NCBI GenBank assembly: GCA_947499975.1
Contig: CANMQE010000002.1
Span: forward strand, 620,001 to 684,000
DNA length: 64,000 nucleotides
Direction of reading: 5' to 3'
Origin: an uncultured Sphingomonadaceae bacterium
GTDB taxonomy: Bacteria > Pseudomonadota > Alphaproteobacteria > Sphingomonadales > Sphingomonadaceae
Shown here: in pieces, positions 16,887 to 26,050 of the stretch
Layout: each line of letters begins with the position of its first letter
Position numbering within the stretch: the stretch's first letter is position 1
Made by a program: the position numbers and the translations under genes
The notes under the pieces: model-generated
The model's database searches: none
Seen by the model: only the letters and a program-made list of their open reading frames with translations
What the model was told of the DNA's origin: nothing

Positions 16887-17021
16887 ATGAAGCGCACTTT
16901 CCAGCCGAGCAACCTCGTGCGTGCACGTCGCCACGGCTTCTTCGCCCGCAAGGCTACTCCGGGTGGCCGCAATGTATTGCGCAACCGTCGCCGCAAGGGC
17001 CGCAAGAAGCTGAGCGCCTGA
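16887..17021 (+). CDS. rpmH: 50S ribosomal protein L34
   Basis: A 44-residue basic protein starting [19 protein letters not shown] and ending GRKKLSA, the canonical L34 sequence. It heads the conserved rpmH-rnpA-yidD-yidC-engB group. In this genome dnaA is not next to rpmH but about 15 kb downstream. A repeat element and a terminator lie between it and rnpA, so L34 may be mostly transcribed separately. Confidence 0.97.
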   Translation: MKRTFQPSNLVRARRHGFFARKATPGGRNVLRNRRRKGRKKLSA

Positions 17022-17029
17022 TTCGCTTT

Positions 17030-17090
17030 GCGCTCGCCCCTGGTGGGCGGGCGTCCTCGCTAGGTGCGCAGTCCAGCGTTGCGCACTTAG
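17030..17090 (+). repeat. hairpin-plus-core dispersed repeat, copy 1
   Basis: A hairpin (CGCCC...GGGCG), then the core GCGTCCTCGCTAG followed two bases later by GCGCAG (17051-17071), then a second inverted repeat GTGCGCA...TGCGCAC. The core and its preceding hairpin recur on the reverse strand downstream of dnaA (32181-32219). Confidence 0.6.
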
Positions 17091-17108
17091 ACCGGCCAAT
17101 CGGCCTCG

Positions 17109-17132
17109 CGGGCTCCTCTCGGAGCCCGTTTT
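17109..17132 (+). terminator. terminator between rpmH and rnpA
   Basis: A perfect 8-bp stem CGGGCTCC/GGAGCCCG, loop TCTC, then TTTT. It lies about 85 bases before rnpA and probably reduces read-through from rpmH. Confidence 0.8.
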
Positions 17133-17215
17133 CGTGCCTGCCCTGCGCGATGGCTCCGGCCCGCGCGACAACAAAGGATTCGCGCTTTGCAGGCGCGTTA
17201 TCTATCTAACACACC

Positions 17216-17596
17216 ATGACGATTTCCGTCCTCACGAAACGCGCCGATTTTCTCGCCGCGAATCGCGGGCTTCGCAATGCGCGGCCCGGTTTTGTGCTGC
17301 TGACCCGTCCCAACGGCGGGCAGGGTGTGCGTTACGGCATCACGGTCACCAAGAAGATCGGCAACGCCGTGGTGCGCAACCGCATGAAGCGGCGGTTCCG
17401 CGAATTGCTGCGAACTGCGCTGACAGAAGGCGGCCTGGCTGATCACGATCACGTGCTGATCGGCCGCGAAGGCGGGGTGGAACGCGATTTCGAGCGGATG
17501 GGCAAGGAACTCTCCTACGCCTTGGAAGCCGCGCGCGAAGGCAAGGGCGATCCTGCCCGCAGCCCGCGACGGGGCAACCGCAAGAGGCCGCGATGA
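17216..17596 (+). CDS. rnpA: ribonuclease P protein component
   Basis: A 126-residue basic protein. The RNR motif region reads [18 protein letters not shown] (about 44-61), the family's RNA-binding signature, with the preceding RYGITVTKK strand. The C terminus is Arg/Pro-rich. It assists the catalytic RNA in 5' maturation of tRNAs. It overlaps yidD by four bases (ATGA), so both are translated together. Confidence 0.96.
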   Translation: MTISVLTKRADFLAANRGLRNARPGFVLLTRPNGGQGVRYGITVTKKIGNAVVRNRMKRRFRELLRTALTEGGLADHDHVLIGREGGVERDFERMGKELSYALEAAREGKGDPARSPRRGNRKRPR

Positions 17597-17820
17597 AACG
17601 GGTTTTCATCCTGATCGCCAGGGGATGGCAGCTCGGCCCCAGCCGTATTCTGCCGCCCACGTGCCGGTTCCAGCCATCCTGCAGCCAGTACGCGATAGAG
17701 GCGCTGGAGAAACATGGTGCAATCAGGGGTGGATGGCTGGCCTTCAAGCGTATAATGCGCTGCCAACCCTGGGGGGGGCACGGGGCTGACCCGGTGCCCG
17801 AAGTACCGCATAACGACTAG
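17593..17820 (+). CDS. yidD: membrane protein insertion efficiency factor YidD
   Basis: A 75-residue protein with the YidD signature [22 protein letters not shown] and the [15 protein letters not shown] block. The three Cys are conserved in the family. It lies on the inner face of the membrane and aids YidC-dependent insertion. It starts inside the rnpA stop and ends 20 bases before yidC. Confidence 0.96.
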   Translation: MKRVFILIARGWQLGPSRILPPTCRFQPSCSQYAIEALEKHGAIRGGWLAFKRIMRCQPWGGHGADPVPEVPHND

Positions 17821-17840
17821 CCGCGACGGAAATTTCGATC

Positions 17841-19601
17841 TTGGATAACCAGCGTAACCTTATCATCGCCGTCGTGCTGAGCGCAATTCTGCTGTTCGGC
17901 TTCGATTTCGCCATGCGGACCTATTATCCGCAGACAGAAGAAGTGCCCGCCAACATGGCAGGCCGCGAAGACGCGCCGACCGCGCGCGTCGACGGCCAGA
18001 TAGACGGCAACAACGCATCGGGCGCAGCCATCGTGCGCGATCTGGATGCAGAGCTTTCCACCAGCCGCGTGGCTATCGATGCGCCCGAGATCTCGGGTTC
18101 GATCAACCCCGTGGGTGCGCGCATCGACGATATCACGCTCAAGACCCACCGCCAGACGGTGGACGGCGATAGCGGCCCCATCCGCCTGTTCGCCCCGTCA
18201 GGAACGGAGGCCCAGCAGTTCGCCCAGTTCGGCTGGGTGGGCGAGGGCGTGGCCGTGCCCAACGCGCAGACCACCTGGCAGGTGGTGAACGGCAGCGAGC
18301 TGACGCAGGAGACCCCTGTCACGCTGGCGTGGGACAATGGCCAGGGCCAGACGTTCGGCCTCACCTTCCAGGTGGACGAGCATTACATGTTCGACGTCAC
18401 CCAGTCGGTCATCAACAATGGCGACGGTTCCATCGCGCTGCGTCCCTACGCTTTTGTCAGCCGAACCAGCGAGAACGCCAGCCCCAGCACTTTCACCGTC
18501 CATTCCGGCCCCATCGCGGAAGGCAATGGAGAGGTGAATTTCGACTGGGACTACGAGGACATCCAGGATGAAGGGCCGGTCAACCTCGCCGGCGATACCA
18601 ACTGGCTGGGCTTTACCGACATCTACTGGATGAGCGCGTTGATCGCCGACGATGCCAGTGGTGCGGAAGGCACCTTCCGCGAAACGGGCGGCGACATCTT
18701 CCGCGCGGATCTCATCTACGATGCCGTGACGGTGCCTGCGGGCGAAACCGTCTCCCGCAACACCCGCCTGTTTGCCGGCGCCAAGGAAAGCGCCGTGCTG
18801 GACCAGTACGAGGAGCAGGGCGTCGATCGCTTCGGCCTCGCCATCGACTGGGGCTGGTTCCGCTTCATCGCCTGGCCCATGTGGCAGGTGCTGATCTTCC
18901 TGTTCGGCGTGGTCGGCAATTTCGGCGTGGCGATCATCTGCCTGACGCTGATCATCCGCCTCGTGCTGTTCCCCATCGCGCAAAAGCAGTTCCACTCGAT
19001 GGCGCAAATGCGCGCGGTGCAGCCCAAGATGAAGGCGCTGCAGGAACGCTACAAGGACGACAAGCAGCAATTGCAGCAGGAGATGGCCAAGCTCTACAAG
19101 GAAGAGAAGGTCAATCCGCTGGCGGGCTGCCTGCCGATCTTCATCCAGATCCCGATCTTCTTCGCGCTCTACAAGGTGCTGCTGTTGGCCATCGAAATGC
19201 GGCACGAGCCGTTCTTCGGCTGGCTGCGCGACCTTTCCGCCAGCGATCCTGCCACCGTCCTCAACCTGTTCGGCCTGCTGCCGTTCGATCCCCCTGGTTT
19301 CCTGGCGATCGGCGTGCTGGCGGTGCTGCTGGGCTTCACCATGTGGCTGCAGTTCAAGCTGAACCCCGCCGCGATGGACCCGATGCAGCAGCAGATCTTC
19401 ATGATCATGCCGTGGGTGCTGATGTTCGTGATGGCGCCCTTCGCCGCCGGCCTGCTGCTCTACTGGATCAGCAACAACGTGCTTACGCTGGCACAGCAAT
19501 GGTATCTCTATTCGCGCAATCCTGAACTGAAGGCACAAATGGCGAAGGACCGCGAGGAAAAGGCCCGCGAAGCGGAACGCAAGAAGGCGGAAGAAGGATG
19601 A
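17841..19601 (+). CDS. yidC: membrane protein insertase YidC
   Basis: A 586-residue protein: N-terminal helix (NLIIAVVLSAILLFGFDFAM), large periplasmic beta domain (about 50-340), then the conserved five-helix insertase core with FPIAQKQFHSMAQMRAVQPK (coiled-coil cytoplasmic loop) and the P-L-A-G-C-L-P-IFIQIPIFFALYKVL segment. The C terminus is a charged KEEARE-type tail. It inserts and folds inner-membrane proteins with or without SecYEG. Translation starts at TTG 17841; the stop overlaps engB. Confidence 0.96.
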   Translation: MDNQRNLIIAVVLSAILLFGFDFAMRTYYPQTEEVPANMAGREDAPTARVDGQIDGNNASGAAIVRDLDAELSTSRVAIDAPEISGSINPVGARIDDITLKTHRQTVDGDSGPIRLFAPSGTEAQQFAQFGWVGEGVAVPNAQTTWQVVNGSELTQETPVTLAWDNGQGQTFGLTFQVDEHYMFDVTQSVINNGDGSIALRPYAFVSRTSENASPSTFTVHSGPIAEGNGEVNFDWDYEDIQDEGPVNLAGDTNWLGFTDIYWMSALIADDASGAEGTFRETGGDIFRADLIYDAVTVPAGETVSRNTRLFAGAKESAVLDQYEEQGVDRFGLAIDWGWFRFIAWPMWQVLIFLFGVVGNFGVAIICLTLIIRLVLFPIAQKQFHSMAQMRAVQPKMKALQERYKDDKQQLQQEMAKLYKEEKVNPLAGCLPIFIQIPIFFALYKVLLLAIEMRHEPFFGWLRDLSASDPATVLNLFGLLPFDPPGFLAIGVLAVLLGFTMWLQFKLNPAAMDPMQQQIFMIMPWVLMFVMAPFAAGLLLYWISNNVLTLAQQWYLYSRNPELKAQMAKDREEKAREAERKKAEEG

Positions 19602-20239
19602 CCTCCGAAGACGAACAGCTTGCGAAAGAGGCAAGCAAACTGTTTTCCGGGCGGGTGGAATTCCTGCTTTCTGCCCCGCAGCTGAAGCACCTGCCCGACC
19701 CCGATTATCCGGAGATCGCCTTTGCCGGCAGGTCCAATGTCGGCAAAAGCTCGCTGATCAATGCGCTGGTAAACCGCAAGGCCATCGCCCGTGCCTCGGT
19801 GACGCCCGGCCGTACGCAGGAGCTCAACTTCTTCGAAGTGGGCGATCCCACGCAGTTCCGCTTTGTCGACATGCCGGGATATGGTTTTGCGAAGGCGCCG
19901 GTGAAGGTGGTGGAGAAGTGGCGAAAACTGGTGCGCACCTTCCTGCGCGGGCGGGTGCCGCTGAAGCGCACGCTGTTACTGGTCGACAGCCGTCACGGCC
20001 TGAAAGATACCGACCGTGACATGATGACGATGCTGGACGAGGCGGCCGTAGGCTATCGCCTGGTGCTGACCAAGGCGGACAAGATCAAGGCCAGCGCGCT
20101 GGAAGAAATGCGCGAGAAGACAGCGACAGAGGCGCGCAAGCACCCTGCTGCCTATCCTCAGATGCATGTGACGAGCGCGGAAAAAGGCATGGGCCTTGCC
20201 GAACTGCGGGCTGCAATCCTCAGCGACGTCAGGGACTGA
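19598..20239 (+). CDS. engB: ribosome biogenesis GTPase EngB (YihA/YsxC)
   Basis: A 213-residue GTPase. G1 is GRSNVGKSSLIN, G2 the conserved Thr in TPGRTQELNFF, G3 DMPGYGFAKAP, G4 TKADK and G5 TSAEKG, in the order of the TrmE-Era-EngA-EngB family. It is needed for 50S subunit assembly. It overlaps yidC by four bases and ends the operon before a strong terminator. Confidence 0.96.
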   Translation: MTSEDEQLAKEASKLFSGRVEFLLSAPQLKHLPDPDYPEIAFAGRSNVGKSSLINALVNRKAIARASVTPGRTQELNFFEVGDPTQFRFVDMPGYGFAKAPVKVVEKWRKLVRTFLRGRVPLKRTLLLVDSRHGLKDTDRDMMTMLDEAAVGYRLVLTKADKIKASALEEMREKTATEARKHPAAYPQMHVTSAEKGMGLAELRAAILSDVRD

Positions 20240-20270
20240 CGGCCGCCATCCGAAGCGGATTTCAGACACA

Positions 20271-20297
20271 AAAAAGGCGCCGCTGGGGCGCCTTTTT
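20271..20297. terminator. bidirectional terminator after engB
   Basis: AAAAAAGGCGCC and GGCGCCTTTTT flank a short loop. Both strands give a T-run after the stem, so it serves engB and, on the reverse strand, the small ORF and CHASE2-EAL gene. Confidence 0.88.
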
Positions 20298-20317
20298 CAA
20301 TATGAAAGATGCTTAAC

Positions 20318-20368
20318 TCAGCTGGCTTGCTTGCCGCCGAACAGCCAATCCCAAATACTGCCACCCAT
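20318..20368 (-). CDS. putative 16-residue protein MGGSIWDWLFGGKQAS
   Basis: A 17-codon frame directly downstream of the CHASE2-EAL gene on the same strand. A full AAGGAG ribosome binding site (20376-20381) stands seven bases before the ATG, stronger than at most annotated genes here. The peptide has an aromatic amphipathic core (SIWDWLFGG) and a basic tail, suggesting membrane association. An intrinsic terminator follows 21 bases after the stop. No homologue is recognised; coding status is inferred from the initiation site and context. Confidence 0.5.
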   Translation of the reverse strand: MGGSIWDWLFGGKQAS

Positions 20369-20426
20369 GATTAGTCTCCTTAGTTGCTTGGAGCAATCAT
20401 GCGTTAACCATCAATCTTTGTAAAGT

Positions 20427-22745
20427 TTAAACTATATTTCTTAATGGTTCGGTAGCTGTATTTCCATGAATTTCAAGGATTTGATCGAGTTTTACGGGTC
20501 GGGAAATGGCGAAACCCTGGGCCACAATGCAGCCCGAATCGCGCAACAGGGTTAACGTGGCCTGGTCTTCGACGCCTTCGGCAACCACGATGATTCGCAA
20601 ATCGCGGCCCATTTGCAGCACGTTTTTCACGATGCCGAGCGCCTTGGGATCGGTGGCCATGGGGGCAATGAAAAGGCGATCGATCTTGAGTTCGGAAAAG
20701 GGCAGGCGCAGCAAGGCCTCGAGGCTGGCGGCACCGACCCCGAAATCGTCCATCGATATCTTGGTGCCCAGGGCCTTCAGTTCGTTCAGGATCTCGGCGG
20801 CCAGATCGAGATTGGAGATGCGGTAAGTCTCGGTGATCTCCAGGGTAAGGCGACGCGGATCGAAACCGGTCTCGTCCAGGATTTGCGATACCATCGCCAC
20901 GATGGATCGTTCGTGCAGCAGGGTGGCGGAAATGTTCACCGCGATGGGGAGGTGGAGGCCTTCATTCTCGAAGGCGATACCGGCCTGGCAAGCCTGCGTC
21001 AGTACGAAGCGGGTAAGTTGGCTCATCCGGCCGGCCGTTTCGCATTGGCGGATGAAGAAGTCGGGTGGGATATGGCCCTTTACCGGGTCCTTCCAGCGCA
21101 CCAGCGCCTCTGCCCCCACGATCTCGCCCGACTGCAGCATCACCTTGGGCTGATAGGCGAGATAGATCTCGCCGTTCTCGAGAGCTGCATCGATGCGGGC
21201 CTGCAGGGAGATGTTCCAGATCAGATCTTCCTGCGAAGCCATGTCGGCAATGGCGATCGGCTCGAAAGTCTCGTTCGTCTTCTCTGCAACGGCGATGGCA
21301 GAGGCAAGGCGGCGCGCGACATTGGGGCTGGGCGTGATGTCGATCCCGAAAGTGATGCCCACATCCACCTGTTCCTCTGCCACCACCAATGGGGAGGCGA
21401 AGAGCGCGCGCAGCCCCTCCAGATGCTCACGCATAAGGGCCGGGTCTTTTTCCGTCATTGTCCAGGCGATCAGATGGCCCTGGCCAAGGTAGATCGTCGC
21501 ATCCTGTGTTGCCGCCTTCAGCCGTGCGGTAATCGCCAGCATGTAATCGGCGTGCAGTTCGGCTGGCAGGGTGCGGCGCACCTCCTCGAACCGGTGAATG
21601 CGTGCAACCACGATGGCGGGGACGGTGTTCGAAGTATCGTCATCCGCCTCCAGCGCAGCAAAGGTCGGCAGATTGGTGTCGGGATCCACCAGCAGCAGCG
21701 TTTGCTGCCAGCGGGTGCGCGCCCTGAACAGCGAATACACCAGCAAAACCGCCAGCATATAGGCCACCTGCATGCGCAGCCCGACCTGGGGTGCGAACAT
21801 TGGCGTGGCAAATGCGATCGAGCCGATCGCGCCATAGGCCACGTAACGAAGGCGGCGGTACCTGACGGCCACCGCGCAAAGCAGTGCGGCAAGGATGACC
21901 AGAACCGGAATGAAGCCGCTGACAAACCGCAGCGGGCCTGCGTTCAACGTTTCTGCCGCGTAGATCGCCACGATGGATTTGGGCACGGATTTGTGCCCGG
22001 GAATATTGGACGCCTCCCTGCTTCGCGCGGCGCTCGCTCCGATAACCACTGTCTTGCCGGCAAGCGGAGCGAAGTCGGCATCGCTGCTGGTCAGATCTTG
22101 ATACCGATAGGTCGGTATTGAAACCAGGTCGAAATCATAGCGGATAGGGATGAAGTCGCTTCCGCCCTGCCTCACGCCGGCTATGCTGGCTGGCAAATTG
22201 GGGAGCGTCTCACCATTATGCGAGACACTGAAGGGGACGGACCATGTTAGTCCGAGATAGTTCTTCCAGGCATCGGCTCCTACTTCCGAGACGCCCTTTC
22301 CGACCGCCGGCGTGTTCGCGTGAAGCACTTCCTCTCCATTGAAACTCGTTTCGAGATCGCGGACAAGAAAAGAACTGCCAGAGAAACTGCGCAATGCCGT
22401 GTTGAGCCGGGCGTCTGCTTCGTGTGTTGAACGAGCGCGAAATCCTACATTGAGGTAGACCGCCCGCGCACCTGCATCGTCCAGCCGATTGATTACGCTG
22501 GCCAATTGCGTCCTGCCTTCCGGCATATCAGGATCGGCGATGTCGCTGTCGACGCCGACGAAAACGATTTCGCCCGATGCTTCGCCGCTGTTGATGCGGG
22601 ATTCCAGCGTCCACAGGAACTGATCAACCGGATCGAGGATAAGCAGCGCGTTCAAGACAAGTGCGATCAACCCGGCCCATGCCACGTGACGAACGCGCAT
22701 CAGCCATCTGGCTTTCCCCTTGGATGTCGAGGTCTTGTCGACCAC
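20427..22745 (-). CDS. CHASE2 - degenerate GGDEF - EAL cyclic di-GMP phosphodiesterase
   Basis: A 772-residue protein. An N-terminal helix (about 21-38), a periplasmic CHASE2 sensor (about 45-265) and three helices (about 277-342) precede a GGDEF-like domain whose signature is replaced by GQGHL (about 421-425). The C-terminal EAL domain keeps GAEALVRW (Glu 546), the EIT-E pair, MDDFGVG and EGVE, so phosphodiesterase activity is likely while cyclase activity is not. It should lower c-di-GMP in response to an external signal. The start is GTG with AAGGTGA upstream. Confidence 0.92.
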   Translation of the reverse strand: MVDKTSTSKGKARWLMRVRHVAWAGLIALVLNALLILDPVDQFLWTLESRINSGEASGEIVFVGVDSDIADPDMPEGRTQLASVINRLDDAGARAVYLNVGFRARSTHEADARLNTALRSFSGSSFLVRDLETSFNGEEVLHANTPAVGKGVSEVGADAWKNYLGLTWSVPFSVSHNGETLPNLPASIAGVRQGGSDFIPIRYDFDLVSIPTYRYQDLTSSDADFAPLAGKTVVIGASAARSREASNIPGHKSVPKSIVAIYAAETLNAGPLRFVSGFIPVLVILAALLCAVAVRYRRLRYVAYGAIGSIAFATPMFAPQVGLRMQVAYMLAVLLVYSLFRARTRWQQTLLLVDPDTNLPTFAALEADDDTSNTVPAIVVARIHRFEEVRRTLPAELHADYMLAITARLKAATQDATIYLGQGHLIAWTMTEKDPALMREHLEGLRALFASPLVVAEEQVDVGITFGIDITPSPNVARRLASAIAVAEKTNETFEPIAIADMASQEDLIWNISLQARIDAALENGEIYLAYQPKVMLQSGEIVGAEALVRWKDPVKGHIPPDFFIRQCETAGRMSQLTRFVLTQACQAGIAFENEGLHLPIAVNISATLLHERSIVAMVSQILDETGFDPRRLTLEITETYRISNLDLAAEILNELKALGTKISMDDFGVGAASLEALLRLPFSELKIDRLFIAPMATDPKALGIVKNVLQMGRDLRIIVVAEGVEDQATLTLLRDSGCIVAQGFAISRPVKLDQILEIHGNTATEPLRNIV

Positions 22746-22928
22746 TCAATCACCTTCCGTCGCGCCCAAGCATCAATGGACAGCCATTGTCTTCGCACAA
22801 GATGGTTAACAAAGCGGCAATGCCAAAATAACGCCTTGACGCAGGCTGTCGGTTACGGCTTCCCGTTCATGCTCGACAGGCTGAACCTTAATCTTTACGC
22901 CTTGGGCAAAACAGGGACCCACGCGCAC

Positions 22929-23594
22929 ATGAAGCTCATCATCGGTAACAAGAATTACTCCAGCTGGTCGCTGCGCGGCTGGCTGGCGGCGAAGCAGAGC
23001 GGCCTGTCTTTCGAGGAGCTGACCGTCCATATCGACGGCGACGACTGGCAGGCGATGAAGCGGAACGACGGCGAGTTCCAGCCTTCCGCCGGCAAGGTGC
23101 CCGTCCTGTGGGATGGCGACGTGGTGGTGTGGGACAGTCTCGCAATCATGGATTACTTTGCAGACAAGGTGGGGCGCGAGCGGTTCTGGCCGAAGGACGA
23201 TGCCGCGCGCGGCATGGCCCGCGCAATGGTGGCGGAAATGCATTCCTCCTATCTGCCGCTGCGGCGCCAGTGCCCGATGAACATCCGCGCCCGTTCGGCG
23301 GTGGAACTGTCGGACGAGACGAAGGGTAATATCGTTCGCATCCTTGGCCTGTGGGCGGAATCGCGCGCGCGTTTCGGCAAGGGCGGACCCTTCCTGTTCG
23401 GCACATTCGGCGCGGCCGATATCTTTTATGCCCCGATCGTCAGCCGCTTCCTCACCTATGGCATTGGCGTGCCCGGATTTGCGCAGGCCTATATGCAGGC
23501 GCTGTGGGAGCATGACTGGATGCAGCAGTGGGTGGAAGCAGCGATGGCCGAGGAATGGACCATCTCGCAATTCGAAGTGGACGCCGCATCGTGA
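22929..23594 (+). CDS. glutathione S-transferase family protein
   Basis: A 221-residue protein. A thioredoxin-fold N-terminal domain starts MKLIIGNKNYSSWSLRGWL, with the SSWSLR helix start where catalytic Ser and glutathione contacts lie, and has the cis-Pro motif KVPVLW followed by DSLAIMDYFAD. The C-terminal helical domain carries the GTFGAADIFYAPIVSR capping motif. It probably conjugates or reduces with glutathione; the substrate is unknown. Its stop overlaps the GTG of dapE (GTGA), linking the two. Confidence 0.9.
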   Translation: MKLIIGNKNYSSWSLRGWLAAKQSGLSFEELTVHIDGDDWQAMKRNDGEFQPSAGKVPVLWDGDVVVWDSLAIMDYFADKVGRERFWPKDDAARGMARAMVAEMHSSYLPLRRQCPMNIRARSAVELSDETKGNIVRILGLWAESRARFGKGGPFLFGTFGAADIFYAPIVSRFLTYGIGVPGFAQAYMQALWEHDWMQQWVEAAMAEEWTISQFEVDAAS

Positions 23595-24730
23595 GCCACG
23601 ACCCGCTTGCCAATGCCCGGCACCTGATGGCCTGTGAAAGCGTGACGCCGGCGCGCGGTCCCGTGTTCGACATGCTGGAGGAAATGCTCGCCGCTCTCGG
23701 CTTCGAAGTCGATCGCTTCGTGAAGGGCGAGGGCGAGGAAGGCACGGACGAGGAGGCGGTGGAGAACCTCTTCGCCATTCGCCGCGGCCCCGCCGGCTCG
23801 CAGCATTTCGCCTTTGCCGGCCATGTGGACGTGGTGCCGCCGGGGGAGGGCTGGGAAAGCAGCGCCTTCGAGCCTGAAATCCGCGGAGACCTGCTATACG
23901 GTCGCGGCGCGGTGGACATGAAGGGCGCAATTGCCTGCATGGTGGCGGCTGTCGCCGAAATTCCGGCAGAGGCGGGCACGCTCAGCTTCATTATCACCGG
24001 CGACGAGGAAGGCCCGGCACTCCACGGAACAACCGCGCTGATAGACCGGATGCGAGAGCGCGGCGACATCCCCGACCTTTGCCTGGTGGGGGAGCCTACC
24101 AGCGTGAACCGGCTGGGCGACATGATGAAGATCGGGCGGCGCGGCTCCGTCAACATCTGGCTGGAGGTTGCAGGCTCGCAGGGCCATGTCGCCTATCCGC
24201 ACCTGGCGGACAACCCGATGCCGAGGATGGTCGCCATCCTTGCCGAACTGGACGCGCTGGTGCTGGATGAGGGAACCGACTGGTTCCAGCCCAGCAATCT
24301 GGAAATCACCGAGTTCAACGTGCCGAACCGGGCGCATAACGTGATCCCCGGCAAGGCCACCGCGCGCATTTCCATCCGCTTCAACGATCAGCATTCGGGC
24401 GCATCGCTTTCCGAAAAGGTGATCGCGATTGCCGGGAAGCACGGTGGCACGGCGCGGCCAATCATCAGCGGGGAGCCTTTCCTGACGCCGCCGGGCGAAT
24501 TTTCGCAGATGATCGCCGATGCGGTGAAGGCGGAAACCGGCGTGGAGCCGGAGGCATCCACCACCGGCGGCACATCCGACGCGCGTTTCCTGAAGGATCT
24601 GTGCCCGGTGATCGAATTCGGGCTGGTCAACGCCACCATGCACAAGACGGATGAGGCCGTTGCGGTTGACGATCTTGCCACACTGACGGCAATCTACCGC
24701 CGGATCGCAAAGGCTGCGCTGACCAATTGA
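23591..24730 (+). CDS. dapE: succinyl-diaminopimelate desuccinylase
   Basis: A 379-residue M20 metallohydrolase. Metal and catalytic residues sit in FAGHVDVVPPG, YGRGAVDMKG and TGDEEGPA. The dimerisation lid domain is about 180-295, and EFGLVNATMHKTDE supplies the last His ligand. It releases succinate from N-succinyl-LL-diaminopimelate in the lysine and cell-wall pathway; dapB at 28515-29246 is another step. The GTG start overlaps the GST stop. Confidence 0.95.
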   Translation: MSHDPLANARHLMACESVTPARGPVFDMLEEMLAALGFEVDRFVKGEGEEGTDEEAVENLFAIRRGPAGSQHFAFAGHVDVVPPGEGWESSAFEPEIRGDLLYGRGAVDMKGAIACMVAAVAEIPAEAGTLSFIITGDEEGPALHGTTALIDRMRERGDIPDLCLVGEPTSVNRLGDMMKIGRRGSVNIWLEVAGSQGHVAYPHLADNPMPRMVAILAELDALVLDEGTDWFQPSNLEITEFNVPNRAHNVIPGKATARISIRFNDQHSGASLSEKVIAIAGKHGGTARPIISGEPFLTPPGEFSQMIADAVKAETGVEPEASTTGGTSDARFLKDLCPVIEFGLVNATMHKTDEAVAVDDLATLTAIYRRIAKAALTN

Positions 24731-24758
24731 TGCGCATGCCACCTAGAAAGGGACTTCC

Positions 24759-25994
24759 ATGAAACGCTGGTTAGCCATTCCGCTGTGGCAGCGGGTAATC
24801 GCGGCATTGGTGCTGGGCATCATCGTTGGCCGATTTTGGGGTCCGGGTGCGGAAAGCATCAAGATCATCGGCGATATCTTCGTCGCCTTCATCAAGATGC
24901 TGGTGGTGCCGCTGATCTTCTTCAGCCTGGTGGCGGGCGTGGCCAGCATCGGCGATATTCGCAAGCTGGGGCGTATCGGCTGGCGCGCGCTGCTGCTGTT
25001 CGTGGTGACGGGGCAACTCGCCGTGTGGCTGGGCCTGTTCCTCGGCACGGTCATTGCGCCGGGCTCCGGGGTGGACACCTCCTCCATCGAGATGGGACCG
25101 GTGCCCGAACCCAACGAAACGACGTGGCGCGAGATGCTGCTGGGCATGGTGCCGCAAAGTCCCGTGCAGGTCATGGCTGACGTCAACGTGCTGCCGCTGA
25201 TCATCTTCTCCCTGCTGCTGGGCATCGGCATCCTGATGGCCAAGGAGCAGGGCGAGCCGGTCCTGAAGATTTTCGACAGCGGTTCGGTCGTCATGCAGAA
25301 GGTGACGATGGTGGTGATGGAGCTTACCCCCTTCGGCGTTTTCGCGCTGATGGCGTGGGTGGCTGGCACGCTGGGGCTGGAGGCGCTGGCTGCGCTGGGC
25401 AAGCTGGTGTTCCTGAACTATCTCGGCTGCCTGCTGATCATCGGCCTGATCTATGGCTCCATGATCAAGTTCATCGCCCGCCTGCCGGTGCGCGATTTCT
25501 TCCGCGGGATCGTGGATGCCATCGCGGTGAGCTATTCCACCGCCAGTTCCAACGCCACGCTGCCTGTCACCCTGCGTTGTGCGGAGCGGAACCTGGGCAT
25601 CAGCAATTCGGTGGCCAGCTTCGTCATCTCTCTGGGCGCGACGATCAACATGAACGGCACGGCCATGTACCTTGGCCTTGCCACGCTGTTCGGTGCGCAG
25701 ATCTTCGGCGTGGATCTAAGCTGGGGCGACTACTTCATGATCTCAATCCTCGGCACGCTGGGCGCCGTTGGCGCGGCGGGCATTCCGGGTGCCGGCCTCA
25801 TCATGATGGCGCTGGTGTTCGGCGCCGTGGGCGTTCCGCTGGAAACCATCGCCTTCGTGGCAGGGGTGGATCGGATCATGGACATGATGCGCACCACCAC
25901 CAATGTCTCTGGCGATGCGGCCGTTGCCACCACCGTGGCCAGCCTGACAGGCGATATCGACCGCGAGGAGATGATAAGCGCGGACGACGTCTAG
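24759..25994 (+). CDS. dicarboxylate/amino acid:cation symporter (DAACS family)
   Basis: A 411-residue protein with about eight transmembrane helices and two re-entrant loops. The signature motifs are the serine-rich YSTASSNATLPVT in hairpin 1, NMNGTAMYLG in TM7 and AAGIPGAGLIMM in hairpin 2, with FVAGVDRIMDMMRTTTNVSGD in TM8. The residue set fits glutamate/aspartate or C4-dicarboxylate uptake driven by H+ or Na+; which one cannot be told. AAAGGGA lies before the ATG. Confidence 0.93.
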   Translation: MKRWLAIPLWQRVIAALVLGIIVGRFWGPGAESIKIIGDIFVAFIKMLVVPLIFFSLVAGVASIGDIRKLGRIGWRALLLFVVTGQLAVWLGLFLGTVIAPGSGVDTSSIEMGPVPEPNETTWREMLLGMVPQSPVQVMADVNVLPLIIFSLLLGIGILMAKEQGEPVLKIFDSGSVVMQKVTMVVMELTPFGVFALMAWVAGTLGLEALAALGKLVFLNYLGCLLIIGLIYGSMIKFIARLPVRDFFRGIVDAIAVSYSTASSNATLPVTLRCAERNLGISNSVASFVISLGATINMNGTAMYLGLATLFGAQIFGVDLSWGDYFMISILGTLGAVGAAGIPGAGLIMMALVFGAVGVPLETIAFVAGVDRIMDMMRTTTNVSGDAAVATTVASLTGDIDREEMISADDV

Positions 25995-26050
25995 GCCCGC
26001 ATTGCAGGCGACAACCGCGAATTAACCATTGCGCTGCTACGCGCTGGTGC

